NCBI RefSeq assembly: GCF_000186865.1
Contig: NW_008705566.1
Location: forward strand, 422,623 to 482,789
DNA from: Aureococcus anophagefferens
Taxonomy: Eukaryota; Sar; Pelagophyceae; Pelagomonadales; Pelagomonadaceae
DNA: 60,167 nt
Direction of reading: 5' to 3'
Of this stretch, positions 26,501 through 35,801 are shown in pieces; position 1 is the first letter of the stretch; each line of letters begins with the position of its first letter. Under the pieces are notes generated by a model. The model was not told the origin of the DNA, did not search any database, and was given only the letters and a program-made list of their open reading frames with translations. The position numbers were made by a program, and so were the translations under genes.

Positions 26501-27679
26501 TTACGCCGCGGCGCCGTCCGGCCGGGGCTCGAGGTGGACGACGCGGACGCCCTCGTCGTCGACGTCGCCGTCGTCGCCGTCGTCGTCGTCCTCGCCCCAG
26601 CCCGTGCAGAACACCATCGCGAGCCCGGGCCGCTTCGGTGCGTGCTGCGCGTCGTAGCAGAAGGCGAGGGCGCCCGGCGACGGCGCCGGCGGCGACGCGG
26701 CGCGGCGCGGCGGCGGGAAGGCCGTCGCCTCGGGGTCCTTGGGCACGGCGACGGCGGCCGCCGGCCCCGTCGCCCAGGCCCAGAGGCCGCCGACGTAGGA
26801 CCGCGGCGACGCCCCGCGCGCCTCGACGGCCTCGGCGGCGACGGCCGCGGCGTTGCGCTTCGCGACGCGCAGCGCCTCGAGCTCCGCGCGGATCTCCGCG
26901 AGCTCGCCGTCGCGCTCCGCGCCGCGGCGGCGCTCGCGCGCGAGCTCCGAGACGGCCGTGTCGAGGCGGTCCGCGAGGTCGTCGCGGGGCCGCGCGCTCC
27001 GCGACCGCGCCCGCGTCTCGCCCTTGGGCCGGGGCCGCAGCGGCGGCCGCAGCAAGCCCCCGCGGTCCTCGCGGTGCCCCGCGGCGTCGAGGAGCAGGTT
27101 CATCTCGCGGAACGTCGGCGCGCGCGACGGCGCGGGCTCCACGGACCGGGGCCGCGGCGGCGACGGCCGCAGGGGCTCCTGCCACTTGCGGCTCCCGGCC
27201 TTGCTCCAGCAGCTCGACGGCGGCGCGCCGTCCTCGGAGTTCGACGAACTCGACCAGCGCCTCGCTCCGGCCGGCGGCGTCCGCGCGCGGTCCTCGTCCC
27301 CGTCGGCGAAGAGCGCCCGCTCGAGCGGCAGCGCCGTCGCCTCGACGCGCGCCGCCGCCGGCAGGGGCGCCGGGTCGAGGTCCGCGTGGGCCTTGAGCCG
27401 CGCGCCCTCGCTCCGCGCGGCCGCGAGGCGCCGCTCGAGGCACCGCGTCTGGTCCTCCTGGACGAGCAGCGCGTCGAGGACGCGGCTGCCCCGCTTCTGC
27501 TGGCGGTACGTCGGCATGGCCCGCGTGATCTCGTAGGACTCGTCGCCGGGGTCCTGGATCACCATGGCCGGCGGCTCGTCCTCGGACGACGAGCCCAGCG
27601 GGAAGGGCGCCACGGGATTCGACGACCGGCGCTGCGCGCTCGACGGCGACGCCGACGCGGCACTCTGCGGGGAGGCCAT
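26501..27679 (-). CDS. Low-complexity coiled-coil protein of unknown function
   Basis: 392 aa from the ATG at 27679 (M-A-S-P-Q-S-A-A). Ser/Pro/Arg-rich with two coiled-coil stretches (V-L-D-A-L-L-V-Q-E-D-Q-T-R-C-L-E-R-R-L and L-A-E-I-R-A-E-L-E-A-L-R-V) and an acidic C-terminus (E-D-D-D-D-G-D-D-G). The frame continues to an ATG at 27823, but the octamer GGGCAGCC at 27758 lies between the two, favouring the inner start. No enzyme motif or membrane segment. Possible cytoskeletal or scaffolding protein; not recognised. Confidence 0.6.
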   Translation of the reverse strand: MASPQSAASASPSSAQRRSSNPVAPFPLGSSSEDEPPAMVIQDPGDESYEITRAMPTYRQQKRGSRVLDALLVQEDQTRCLERRLAAARSEGARLKAHADLDPAPLPAAARVEATALPLERALFADGDEDRARTPPAGARRWSSSSNSEDGAPPSSCWSKAGSRKWQEPLRPSPPRPRSVEPAPSRAPTFREMNLLLDAAGHREDRGGLLRPPLRPRPKGETRARSRSARPRDDLADRLDTAVSELARERRRGAERDGELAEIRAELEALRVAKRNAAAVAAEAVEARGASPRSYVGGLWAWATGPAAAVAVPKDPEATAFPPPRRAASPPAPSPGALAFCYDAQHAPKRPGLAMVFCTGWGEDDDDGDDGDVDDEGVRVVHLEPRPDGAAA

Positions 27680-27757
27680 GCGGCGGCGACGACCCGCGGC
27701 CACCGCGGCCACGCCCTGCCCGGACTCGGCGGCTTCGCGCCGGGACTGGCGTTCACG

Positions 27758-27765
27758 GGCAGCCT
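27758..27765. promoter_or_regulatory. GGGCAGCC octamer upstream of the coiled-coil gene
   Basis: 79 bp upstream of the ATG at 27679. Same motif as other starts here; function inferred from position. Confidence 0.3.
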
Positions 27766-27841
27766 GGGTCGTTTTTTGAGCCAGATGTTGCAGCTCACTG
27801 AAACAAAGTTGAATGTTCAGCAAACTCTTTTACTTTCGCCT

Positions 27842-29277
27842 CTAGCACACGAGGTCGATGTCCGTCTCGTAGTTGTTGAAGTGGAAGGCCCAGAAGTCGC
27901 GGCCCGGCGGGAGCTCGGCCTCAAGGATCTCGTTCGTCGCGGCCATGGCGCGCGACTCGAGGACGCTCTCCTCGGAGACGGCCGCCCAGTCGTTCTCGAA
28001 GCCCTCGCGCTCCGGCGCGACCCAGGCGTGGGTGATCTTGTTCCCCTGGGCGCGCCAGAGGACGAGGGTCGTCGCCGGCGCGCCCTTGAGCACGGCCGCG
28101 AGGCCCGGCGCTTCGCCTTTCGCGTAGACGTCCAAGCACAAGCTCGCGTCGCCGGGGCCCGGCGGCGTCTCGGCCTCGTCGCCGGCCTCCATGAAGACGC
28201 GGACCTTGGGCGTCGCGCGGCCGAGGCGGCTCGACGCCGCGACGATCGCGTCGACGGCCGAGGGCCCGGCGCCCGACGACGGCCGGTTGCCCGCGCGGAG
28301 CGGCGCGACGGCGAGGCCCGCGTCGGCGAAGCAGCCCGCGAGGGCGCCGCGCCGCGCCGCCGGCGGCGCGTCGGAGTTGAAGACCTCGAGCACGCGGTCC
28401 ACGAGCTGGCAGCACGTGAACGCGAAGTCGGCCGGCGCGTCGTCCGTCGCGGGCGACGGCTCCCGCGCGGGCGGCGGCGGCGACCGCGGCCGCTTCGACG
28501 GCGGGGGGCGGTCGTCGGCGCGCGGCGCCGGCGCGGTCCGCGGCGCGTCGCGCGGCGGCTCCCGCCGCGGCGGCGCCCGCCGGTCGTCGCGCGGCGGCCG
28601 CCGCCGCCGGTCCGGCGAGCGGCGCCGCGCGGCCGGGTCCGGCCGCCGCGCGGCCTCGCGCATCTTGCGGTCCAGGGCCGCGCGCTCGCGCTCCTCGCGC
28701 GAGAGCTCGCGCGTCGGCTGGCCCTTGCCGCGGTAGTCGCCCGCGTCGGCCGGGCCGCCGCGGCCGCGCGGCGGCGACGGGCTCCGGCGGCGGTCGCGGC
28801 GGTCGCCGCGGCGGTCGCCGCGGCGGTCGCGGCTCCGGCTCCGGCTCCGGCTGCGCCGCCGGCCGGCGTGCCGCCGGCCGCGGCCGCGCGACGAGCCGCC
28901 GCTCGAGGAGCTCGAGCTCGAGCTCGAGCTCGACGACGAGCTCCGGGAATTGCCTTGGCCGCGCGCACCCAGAGCCCCTTGTCGTTCTGCACCATCTTCA
29001 GGTTGCCCTCGCCCTTGCGCGCGCCCGCCTGCGCCGCGCCGTCGCGCTGCTCGCTGCCGAAGGACCCGAGCACGCCCCAGCCGACGGAGCCCTGCTCGAA
29101 GCCCCGGTTGGTCTGCGGCTTCTCCGTCGTCGAACCGCGGCCGCGGCCCAGCGCGCGCCGCTCCGTGGCGTCGCGCGAGATGACCATGGAGTCGAACTGG
29201 CGGTGCTTGGCCAACTTGGCCTCGTCCTGCTCCCAGCGCGGCGCCTCCGGGTCCGCGACGGGCACGAACTTGACCAT
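27842..29277 (-). CDS. SR/RS-rich protein with globular C-terminal domain; apparent 1-nt frameshift
   Basis: The N-terminal frame starts at 29277 (M-V-K-F-V-P-V-A-D-P-E-A-P-R-W) and reads well to D-K-G-L-W-V-R-A-A-K near 28955. The continuation lies one base out of frame: N-S-R-S-S-S-S, then a long R-S-R-S-R-S-R-D-R-R-G-D-R-R region, an Arg/Pro/Asp-rich middle, and a folded C-terminal ~180 aa (F-A-F-T-C-C-Q-L-V-D-R-V-L to Y-E-T-D-I-D-L-V-C). One extra G near 28953 would join A-K-G-N-S-R-S, so an assembly error in a G run is the simplest reading. No intron of the required length (2 mod 3) was found. The RS region suggests a splicing-related nuclear protein. Family not recognised. Confidence 0.65.
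28908..28932. repeat. CTCGAG-type hexanucleotide repeat
   Basis: Alternating AGCTCG units encode poly-Ser on the minus strand in the RS-rich gene, next to the suspected frameshift. Confidence 0.7.
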
Positions 29278-29469
29278 GATCGATGCGGCGGTGCGGTGCG
29301 ACGGGCGGCGTGGAGCGTCGGCGCACGCTGCCAAGCGCCGAGACGAGAGGCGTCCTTTGATCGAGTGGTAAAATTTGTCGCACCTGCGCACAGTCGCCGC
29401 GAGCGCTGACGCTGGGCGGGGCCCGCCGACCCCCAGCGGCGCCCGCGCGCACCGCACACCACGGCAACG

Positions 29470-30882
29470 ATGGGCGCGCGCACGCCCATCCTCGAGGAGA
29501 TGCACCTCTGGGTCCTCCTGGCCTACAGCAGCGCCCTCTTCGTCCTCGCCGGCGCCTGCTGGCTCGGGGCGCGCCTCGTGCGGCGCGCGACGGAGCGGCA
29601 GGATAGCCTCGAGGCGGAGCAGGCGAAGAAGGGCGAGTACATGCCCTGGGCGACCGTGCGGTCCGTGGCGAGCTCCGCGCCCGCGACGCCGTGGCGGCCG
29701 CGGCTCGAGGCCGCGCTCGAGGTCGCGACGTGGACGCTGGCGTGGTGGGGCATGAGCGTGACGTTCACGCTGGTGAACAAGTACTTTTTGGGCTACTGGC
29801 GGCCGCCCGTGCGACACGGCCAGACCGTCGCGCCGGGCTTCCCCTTCGCGGTGACGACGACGACGATGCACCTGTCGATGAAGGTGCTGCTGTCGACGGC
29901 GACGGTCAAGTGGCGGAGCCGGCGCCTCGAGCGGCGCCTGGCGAGCGACGAGGCGTCCCACGCCGAGGCGACGGCCATCGTCGTGCCCGAGCCGCTCACG
30001 GCGCGCGCGCGGTGGCGCTTCGCCGTCCCCGTCGGCGCTTCGACGGCGCTCGATATCGCGTGCTCGAACCTCGCGCTCATCTTCATCACCGTGAGCTTCT
30101 ACACGGTCGCCAAGTCGTCGACGCTGGCCTGGACCCTGGTCTGGGCCGTCGCGCTGCGGCTCGAGCCCTGCCGGCTCCGGACGTTGGTCCTGGTGTCGTT
30201 GATCATCCTCGGGCTCGTGCTCGCGACGGAGGGCGAGCGCAAGGGCTCCGCGGGCTTCTCCATGCCCGGCTTCGCCCTCGTCACGGTGGCGTCGTGCCTC
30301 GGGGGCCTGCGGTGGTGCCTCACGCAGGCGCTCTTCGACCAGGACGAGGCGTGCGCCGAGGATCCCGTGGTCGTGGTTTATCACGTGAGCCCCGCGGGCG
30401 TCGCGACGCTGCTGCCCATCGCGCTGGGGCTCGAGGCGCGGCACCTCTGGCACTGGGCGTCCCTCGTCGCGCCGGAGGCGTTGGGCCAGGCGTTCGTCGC
30501 GGCCGCGGCGGCCGGCGGCGTCGCGTACGCGATGCTTCTCGCCGAGGTGCGGCTGCTCCACAGCACGTCGAGCCTGTCCCTGTCCGTCTTCGGCGCGCTC
30601 AAGGACGTGTCGCAGATGGCCCTCGCGGCCTTCACCTTTGGGGACGAGCTGACGCCCCAGTCCATCGCGGGGCTCGGCGTCGTCCTCGCGGCGTCGTTGG
30701 CCTACGCGCGCTTCCGCGAGCGGCTCAAGCCGAGCGACGAGGGCCGGCGGCGGCGGCAGCCCCGCTACCGGCGAGTCGGCGCCGCGTCCTACGACGCGGA
30801 CATCGACGGCAACGGCCTCGAGGACGACGACCTCATGGACGACGACCTCAACGACAACACGCTCGAGCTCGTCGACATCTAG
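29470..30882 (+). CDS. Triose-phosphate/nucleotide-sugar transporter family protein (SLC35C2-like)
   Basis: 470 aa, about ten membrane helices of the drug/metabolite transporter superfamily. Typical TPT-family segments are seen: F-T-L-V-N-K-Y-F-L-G-Y near residue 98, S-F-Y-T-V-A-K-S-S-T-L near 210 (the substrate-site helix of SLC35 proteins), G-G-L-R-W-C-L-T-Q-A-L near 275, and a C-terminal G-L-G-V-V-L-A-A-S-L-A-Y. The N-terminus has one extra helix and the C-terminus an acidic tail (D-D-D-L-M-D-D-D-L-N-D). Expected in Golgi/ER or plastid envelope; substrate undetermined. The R-W-C-L-T-Q pattern is the SLC35C2/At1g06890-like subgroup. Confidence 0.85.
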   Translation: MGARTPILEEMHLWVLLAYSSALFVLAGACWLGARLVRRATERQDSLEAEQAKKGEYMPWATVRSVASSAPATPWRPRLEAALEVATWTLAWWGMSVTFTLVNKYFLGYWRPPVRHGQTVAPGFPFAVTTTTMHLSMKVLLSTATVKWRSRRLERRLASDEASHAEATAIVVPEPLTARARWRFAVPVGASTALDIACSNLALIFITVSFYTVAKSSTLAWTLVWAVALRLEPCRLRTLVLVSLIILGLVLATEGERKGSAGFSMPGFALVTVASCLGGLRWCLTQALFDQDEACAEDPVVVVYHVSPAGVATLLPIALGLEARHLWHWASLVAPEALGQAFVAAAAAGGVAYAMLLAEVRLLHSTSSLSLSVFGALKDVSQMALAAFTFGDELTPQSIAGLGVVLAASLAYARFRERLKPSDEGRRRRQPRYRRVGAASYDADIDGNGLEDDDLMDDDLNDNTLELVDI

Positions 30883-30913
30883 GGAGGTGCTAATTGCGGC
30901 GACTAGGCCGGGC

Positions 30914-31408
30914 TCACTCGGTCTCGAGCGCCGCCGGCGCCCGGGCGACGCAGAGCCGGAAGTCCATGCTGTCGTTCGAGTTCACGCGGCGCATGAGCTC
31001 GACGAGGCTCTCCGTCGGCGACGGCGATCGCCGTCGCCGCTCGTCGCAGTCCAGGCGCGCGCGGAAGCGCGCCGCGGCGCGGATCGGCTCCGCCGCGGCG
31101 AGCTCGAGGATCGACCGCGGCGACGGCGCGCACGCCGCCGCGCGCTCGGCGTCCGGCGCCGGGTCCGGCGGCGGCGCGGCGGCCGACGGCGGCGCGATGG
31201 CCGACGGTGCCGGCGGCCGCGCCGCGGGTCGCGGTCGCACCGCTGGCCGATCCGATTTAAAACTGGGCTGCCCTGCAAGCTGCGACAGCTGCGAGCGCAC
31301 CGTCGGGGATCTCCGCAATGGCCTGTGGAGTTTGCGCAAGACCGGCACGGGCCGAGACGCCTTTCGTTGCTGCGCCGCCTTGTGCATCGCGCGTGCACAA
31401 GTGCACAC
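30914..31408 (-). CDS. Hypothetical protein, uncertain 5' end
   Basis: A 164-aa frame, not recognised. The C-terminal half looks coding (S-I-L-E-L-A-A-A-E-P-I-R-A-A-A-R-F-R-A-R-L and E-S-L-V-E-L-M-R-R-V-N-S). The first ~60 codons are irregular and contain a GGGCTGCCC octamer at 31265-31273, which elsewhere lies in promoters. The true start may therefore be internal, non-ATG or on a spliced exon. Low confidence in the N-terminus. Confidence 0.4.
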   Translation of the reverse strand: MCTCARAMHKAAQQRKASRPVPVLRKLHRPLRRSPTVRSQLSQLAGQPSFKSDRPAVRPRPAARPPAPSAIAPPSAAAPPPDPAPDAERAAACAPSPRSILELAAAEPIRAAARFRARLDCDERRRRSPSPTESLVELMRRVNSNDSMDFRLCVARAPAALETE

Positions 31409-31607
31409 GCGCCAACAGACAGCAGGATCTGCGGATTTTAGAAGAGCCTCAATCCTCGAATGCCAGCAGGACGAGTTGAGGAGTGAGTTTTTCGCTTGTT
31501 GACTTTTATCGCACGATCAGCGAGTTGAACATAACTAGGCTAGGCTGGGGCAGCTTCTCAGAGTGCGACGATGATGAGTAATCCATCATCCCAAACACAT
31601 TGCATGC

Positions 31608-32123
31608 ATGCCAATGGCGACGTGGACGTCCAAGCTCGGCGCGACCTATCCCCTCGCCACTATCCAAAAGAAGGACAAACAGGCCCACGCGACGCTCCAG
31701 AAGCTGCGCCGTCGGCCCGAGAACGCGACGTGCGCCGACTGCGGAGCCAGGGGCACCGTGTGGGCCATCGTCAACCACGGCACGTTCGTCTGCCTGCGCT
31801 GCGCGTCGGTCCATCGCTCGCTCGGCACGCACGTGTCGAAACCGAAGGGCTGCACTGGCACGTACCTCTGGGGCGACGACGAGCTCGCGAGCATGGCGCG
31901 AGGCAACGCCGCGGCGAACCGCGCGCTCGGCGGCGACGCCATCGAGGTCCCACCGGACCCCTCCGACGCGGTCCTGCGCGCGTTTCTCGTCGACAAGTAC
32001 GACCGGAAGAAATGGGCGCCGCGCGCGCCGGAGCCGGCTCCGGACCTCCTCTCCTTCGACGACGACGAGCCGCCGCCGCCGCCCGCGGCCACGCCCGACT
32101 TCTTCGGCTCGTACGGGCTTTGA
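31608..32123 (+). CDS. ArfGAP-domain protein
   Basis: 171 aa. GTPase-activating protein for Arf GTPases, acting in vesicle coat cycling. The zinc finger is complete: C-A-D-C, then 16 residues to C-L-R-C, with the catalytic arginine in [10 protein letters not shown]. The C-terminus has D-L-L-S-F-D-D-D, resembling a clathrin box, and a Pro run. Shorter than most ArfGAPs because almost nothing follows the GAP domain. Starts at 31608 or two codons later at 31614. Confidence 0.93.
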   Translation: MPMATWTSKLGATYPLATIQKKDKQAHATLQKLRRRPENATCADCGARGTVWAIVNHGTFVCLRCASVHRSLGTHVSKPKGCTGTYLWGDDELASMARGNAAANRALGGDAIEVPPDPSDAVLRAFLVDKYDRKKWAPRAPEPAPDLLSFDDDEPPPPPAATPDFFGSYGL

Positions 32124-32195
32124 TTTTTACTTCGTAGAAAGGCCGCGCGCCGCCACCTCTGGTCGCCCGCGCGGTCCCTCGGCGGGGTGGAGTTT

Positions 32196-32816
32196 CTACG
32201 TGAAGGTCTTCTTCGTCATGATCGCGTCTGCGAGGGGGCATCGGGGGTTTCCTTCGAAACAAGACGTCGGAACGCGGGTCCGCGCAGAACTCGTCGGGGG
32301 AGATCTCGCCGTCGTTGTCGGTGTCCGCGCGCTCGATCATCTCCATGAGCTCCGCGTCCGACATGGTCTCGCCGAGCTCCTTCGCCACGCGCTTGAGGTT
32401 GCGGAGCGTGATGTGGCCCGTCTGGTCGTCGTCGAAGAGGTTGAACACCTTCTGGATGTCCTCGCGCCTGCGGGCGTCGCGTGGGGCGCGGGCGGGGCGC
32501 GCGGGGGGAAAAGAGACGCGGCGGCGCGCGTGTCCTTGTCGGACATCTTCGCCGTCATCATGTCGAGGAACTCCTCGAAGTCGATGGTGCCCGAGTTGTC
32601 CTTGTCGATGTCGCCGATCATCTGGTAGATGGTCTGGTTCTTGGCCTCGAAGCCGAGGGACTGCATGGCCGCCTTGAGCTCCTTGGGGTCGATGGTGCCG
32701 GAGCCGTCCGTGTCGAAGAGGTTGAACGCCTCGCGGATCTCCTCGATCTCGTCTTCGCTGAGGCCCGGGCGCTCGTACGTCTTCGCGGGCCGCTTTCCGG
32801 GGCTACGGCGCATCAT
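32196..32816 (-). CDS. Centrin (EF-hand), three exons
   Basis: Calcium-binding centriole/basal-body protein of 166 aa, from exons 32530-32816, 32286-32467 and 32196-32227 (minus strand). Four EF-hands: [33 protein letters not shown] and [13 protein letters not shown]. The end reads I-M-T-K-K-T-F-T, typical of centrin. Exact family agreement in the linker ([11 protein letters not shown]) and C-terminus (D-E-F-Y-A-I-M-T-K-K) needs GC-AG introns at both junctions. GT alternatives would insert four to five extra residues. Total length is a clean multiple of three. Confidence 0.93.
32228..32285 (-). other. Centrin intron 2 (58 bp, GC-AG)
   Basis: The donor begins GCGCGGAC after the codon start T of Tyr; the acceptor is CAG at 32228-32230. 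Joining gives D-E-F-Y-A-I-M-T-K-K, the centrin consensus. A GT donor 12 bp further in would add C-A-D-P-H. Confidence 0.7.
32468..32529 (-). mobile_element. Centrin intron 1 (62 bp, GC-AG), possible old introner
   Basis: The left exon junction GCGCGCCG and right junction GCGCGAGG agree at six of eight bases, the pattern expected for an eroded 8-bp target-site duplication that supplies a GC donor. Splicing restores [11 protein letters not shown]. Confidence 0.55.
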
Positions 32817-33959
32817 GGTGACGGAGCGGGCGGTCGCGCGCGACGAGAACTGTGGCTGCCCACGCGATGGGAGAGCGGCGCGCTTTCGAATCGATTCGAA
32901 TAGGACCTAGTTATTATTATGATTTCGTATTAAATTTTAGCGTGGAGAAACTTGTGGAGACGGGGGGCGACACCAGACCGCGACGCCGTCCAAGCGCGCG
33001 AGCATGGTGGCCTGAACCCCGCCAAATTGACGAGGGCGCTCCTTACCCGACCCCTCGCGCGTGGGAAAAGGGCCGGGGACCTAGGTCTTGGTGGAAGTCC
33101 GGGCAGCGATGGCGACCGCGCGCGCGCGCAGTGGCCGCGGTGTGCTCGAATCGATCTGTGATGCGCATCTCGACCTTGGCGGTCGCGTTCTTGCGTCCGA
33201 TCTGGTCCATGGGTCCGTTCGACCTGCCTGGAGGCCCCAACACTAACGTGAGCAGCCCCTTGGCCAACCAGGTACACTCGATGACGCTGTGCGCCATGCA
33301 AGTCGTTCGAGGCCGCCGCGCGAATGGCTCCGGTCACGGCGCGGTCCATGGCGCGGCGCTGTGTTCGCCGACATACTAGAGCGTGGTACTCGCCGCTCGG
33401 CTGCGCGTGGTGCCACCCTGGGGCTGCCACAGAGGCGCTCGAAGCTGTGCCGCCACTGGGAATCGCCGCTCCGGCGCCCAAGCGTTCGTCGACACAGCCA
33501 ATTCCCGCGAGCAGAGCACCTCCGGAGTCACCCATGGGTACGAGGTGTCCACCACCGCCACCCTGACTCCAGGCGTCGCGCTCCATGGCCACGCGCGACG
33601 AGCCGGGCTGCCCCTCGAGGCGCTCCGGGGCTGCTGGATGCCGGCGGATTCGAATCCGACCAATGAAATGCTTGCATTATATCGATTTTGTCGATTTTCG
33701 ACGCCTCCGAGCGCTCCGACCGCGTCGCCAGACGTCCCCACAAGTCCATTTACGCGCTCAGGACCCTCATATCAGTCCGTGCACCGATTTGGCGACGCTC
33801 CTGCGCCTGCTGGGCCGAGTTTGAGGCCGGTGTCACCCCCCTTGTGGAGAAGCCAGATGAAGCCGCATGCCCAAGAGCACATGCGGCCTATAGGTCTCGG
33901 ACGGAAGAAGTAGGACCTAGTTATGCGGCGGCCACGCGATTGGCTCGTTTCCCAGCTCA
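32817..33959. other. Gene-free 1.1 kb bounded by 14-bp direct repeats
   Basis: TAGGACCTAGTTAT occurs at 32901-32914 and again at 33911-33924. The DNA between has no frame I can assign; several overlapping frames exist on both strands without domain content. The left repeat is followed by AT-rich DNA. No terminal inverted repeats, poly-A or transposase remnant was seen. It might be an insertion with a 14-bp duplication, a non-coding RNA gene, or a decayed gene. Confidence 0.5.
32854..32861. promoter_or_regulatory. GGCTGCCC octamer upstream of centrin
   Basis: 38 bp upstream of the centrin ATG (32816). Recurrent promoter-associated motif; role inferred. Confidence 0.35.
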
Positions 33960-35522
33960 TCACGAGAGGTAGCGCGCGATGTCCGCGGCGATGGTCGCGT
34001 GGGCCCAGACGACGGACGCCGTGTCGTTGACGAAGGGCGCGAACGCGCCCGGCGCGTACATGTCGCGGCAGTGCGCCGTGCCGTCGAGCTCGACGACGTG
34101 GACGCCGGCGGACGTGCGCTGGCTCGGCGCGTGGTAGGCGTCCGTGTCGTTGACGATGCCCAGGGAGTGCCAGGGGTCCATGTTGCCGTTCACCGCCGTT
34201 ATGTTGATGCCCTGGAGCGTGCGGCCTCCGTAGAACGCGTTGGCGACGAGGCCCGCCGCGTCCGCGCGCGGCCCGTCGTACTCGTCGACGCCAAAGCCTC
34301 CCGAGCACACGGCCCGTCCCGCCGTCGACACGTTGAGGTAGGCGCCGAAGGCCGCGAAGGGCGACTTCGGCGAGATCGTCTGGAAGAAGCCGAACTCGTT
34401 GCAGCTCTGCCAGATCCACTGCCGGTCCGCGGATACGCCGTCGAAGGTCGCGTTCCGCAGCACGGAGACGTAATCCTTCTCAAAGTCCGACGACAGACAC
34501 GCAGTCCCGTTCGAGGAGAAGAGGCTCGTCGCCGCGGCGAGCGCCTCGATCGGCGAGGGCGCGCCGTCGACGGCGTCGCAGACGTCGGACACGTAGGGCG
34601 GGCCCGCCTCGAGGTTGTACTGGACGACGCCCTGGAAGTTGCCGAAGATCGACGAGTAGTACTGCGCGCGGTCGACGCCGCTCGCGATGGATCCGCACGG
34701 CTCGAGCGCCTTCGGCGGCGCCGCGCCGGCCTCGAGCGCGGCGACCAGGTCCTCGACGCCCCGTCGGACGGCGTCGGCGCAGGACGGCGAGCCGCCGATC
34801 AACGGGTAGGCGAGCGCGTCGCCGACGACCTCGGAGTACTGCGCGAAGTCGTACTCGGCGAAGACGGGCGCGGACGACGCGACGACGCCCGCTGTCAGGA
34901 ACGGGTACTTCTCCTTGAACCACGCCGCGAGGTCTCCGGGGTAGCTGCCCCCGAAGGCGATCCACTTCGAGTCCATGCCCGGCGACGCCTTGAGCTCGAG
35001 CGGCGGCGTCGACGCGGCGTCCGGCGCGTCGGGCGAGTACGACGACACGTAGACGCGGAACCGCGCGAGGTCCGCGAGGGCCTGGGCCGACGCGAGGTAG
35101 CGGAGGTTTGCGTCGTCCATGTTCGCCGTCGGCAAGGACTCGCCGTAGAAGCGGTGCTCGAGGGTCACGAGGAGCGCCCGGTGCTCCTTCGCCTGCGCGT
35201 AGATGAACATGCGCGGCGACATGGGGCCCTGCGGACCCTCGCCGCCGATGTAGAGGAACACGGGAAAGCCCGCGCCGCCCCAGAAGCTCTCGTCGACGTA
35301 GTACCGCTGGCTCCATTTCCGCGTCGGCGATGCGACGTCGCTCTCGAAGTGGTCGAGCAGGGCGTCGTGGTAGAAGTGCGTCGTCGAATTGGCGGCCTCC
35401 GCGTCTTTCAAGTGCTTCAAGACGTGGTTCACGGCATGGTCCGTCCTCGCCGGCGCGCCGGGCGGCACCACGGTCCGGGCGGCGACGGCGACGAGCAGGC
35501 TGGCGGCGACGACGAGCCGCAT
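33960..35522 (-). CDS. Serine carboxypeptidase, S28 family (PRCP/DPP7-like)
   Basis: 520 aa with a signal peptide (M-R-L-V-V-A-A-S-L-L-V-A-V-A-A-R), so lysosomal/vacuolar or secreted. Family S28 enzymes remove C-terminal residues after Pro or N-terminal dipeptides. Nucleophile Ser in G-G-S-Y-P-G near 190, Asp in N-G-N-M-D-P-W-H near 450, His in T-A-H-C-R-D near 484: the full triad. The segment L-E-H-R-F-Y-G-E-S near 130 is diagnostic. Several N-x-S/T sites suggest glycosylation. Divergent with the duplicated-domain gene. Confidence 0.93.
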   Translation of the reverse strand: MRLVVAASLLVAVAARTVVPPGAPARTDHAVNHVLKHLKDAEAANSTTHFYHDALLDHFESDVASPTRKWSQRYYVDESFWGGAGFPVFLYIGGEGPQGPMSPRMFIYAQAKEHRALLVTLEHRFYGESLPTANMDDANLRYLASAQALADLARFRVYVSSYSPDAPDAASTPPLELKASPGMDSKWIAFGGSYPGDLAAWFKEKYPFLTAGVVASSAPVFAEYDFAQYSEVVGDALAYPLIGGSPSCADAVRRGVEDLVAALEAGAAPPKALEPCGSIASGVDRAQYYSSIFGNFQGVVQYNLEAGPPYVSDVCDAVDGAPSPIEALAAATSLFSSNGTACLSSDFEKDYVSVLRNATFDGVSADRQWIWQSCNEFGFFQTISPKSPFAAFGAYLNVSTAGRAVCSGGFGVDEYDGPRADAAGLVANAFYGGRTLQGINITAVNGNMDPWHSLGIVNDTDAYHAPSQRTSAGVHVVELDGTAHCRDMYAPGAFAPFVNDTASVVWAHATIAADIARYLS

Positions 35523-35558
35523 GATGCGCCGCGGGGGGACGAGATGCACTTGCCCAAT

Positions 35559-35566
35559 GGGCAGCC
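35559..35566. promoter_or_regulatory. GGGCAGCC octamer upstream of S28 peptidase
   Basis: 37 bp upstream of the ATG at 35522; a second copy (GGGCAGCCC, 35682-35690) lies 112 bp before the opposite gene's ATG at 35802. The pair sits symmetrically in the divergent promoter. Confidence 0.35.
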
Positions 35567-35801
35567 TTCGCGTTTGCGAAGGTGCAACGTCGCGTGCAAC
35601 GCCCGAGCAGCACTTTGCCGTGATAACTTTGGCGGCTGTGGCAGCTAAGCTGAGTTCGAACTCGCCCGGCCTGCTGCGGTTGGGCAGCCCGGGTGGTCCG
35701 CCCGGCGCGTGTGGGCGGCGCTTCCCGCGTTTCCGGCGGCCGCCGAGACGCTCGCTACCGGCCCCGTGGATCGGGGCCTCGGAAAGCCGGTGTCGCGACC
35801 C

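Noticed and set aside
33641..33665. GGATTCGAATCC resembling a tRNA T-arm
   Set aside because: It is only a palindrome. No matching acceptor stem, D-arm or anticodon arm was found at tRNA spacing on either strand.
33376..33741. Subtilase- or trypsin-like scraps (V-A-V-V-D-T; M-G-D-S-G-G-A-L) in overlapping minus-strand frames
   Set aside because: The two motifs lie in different, overlapping frames and lack the remaining catalytic motifs, so they are likely coincidence.
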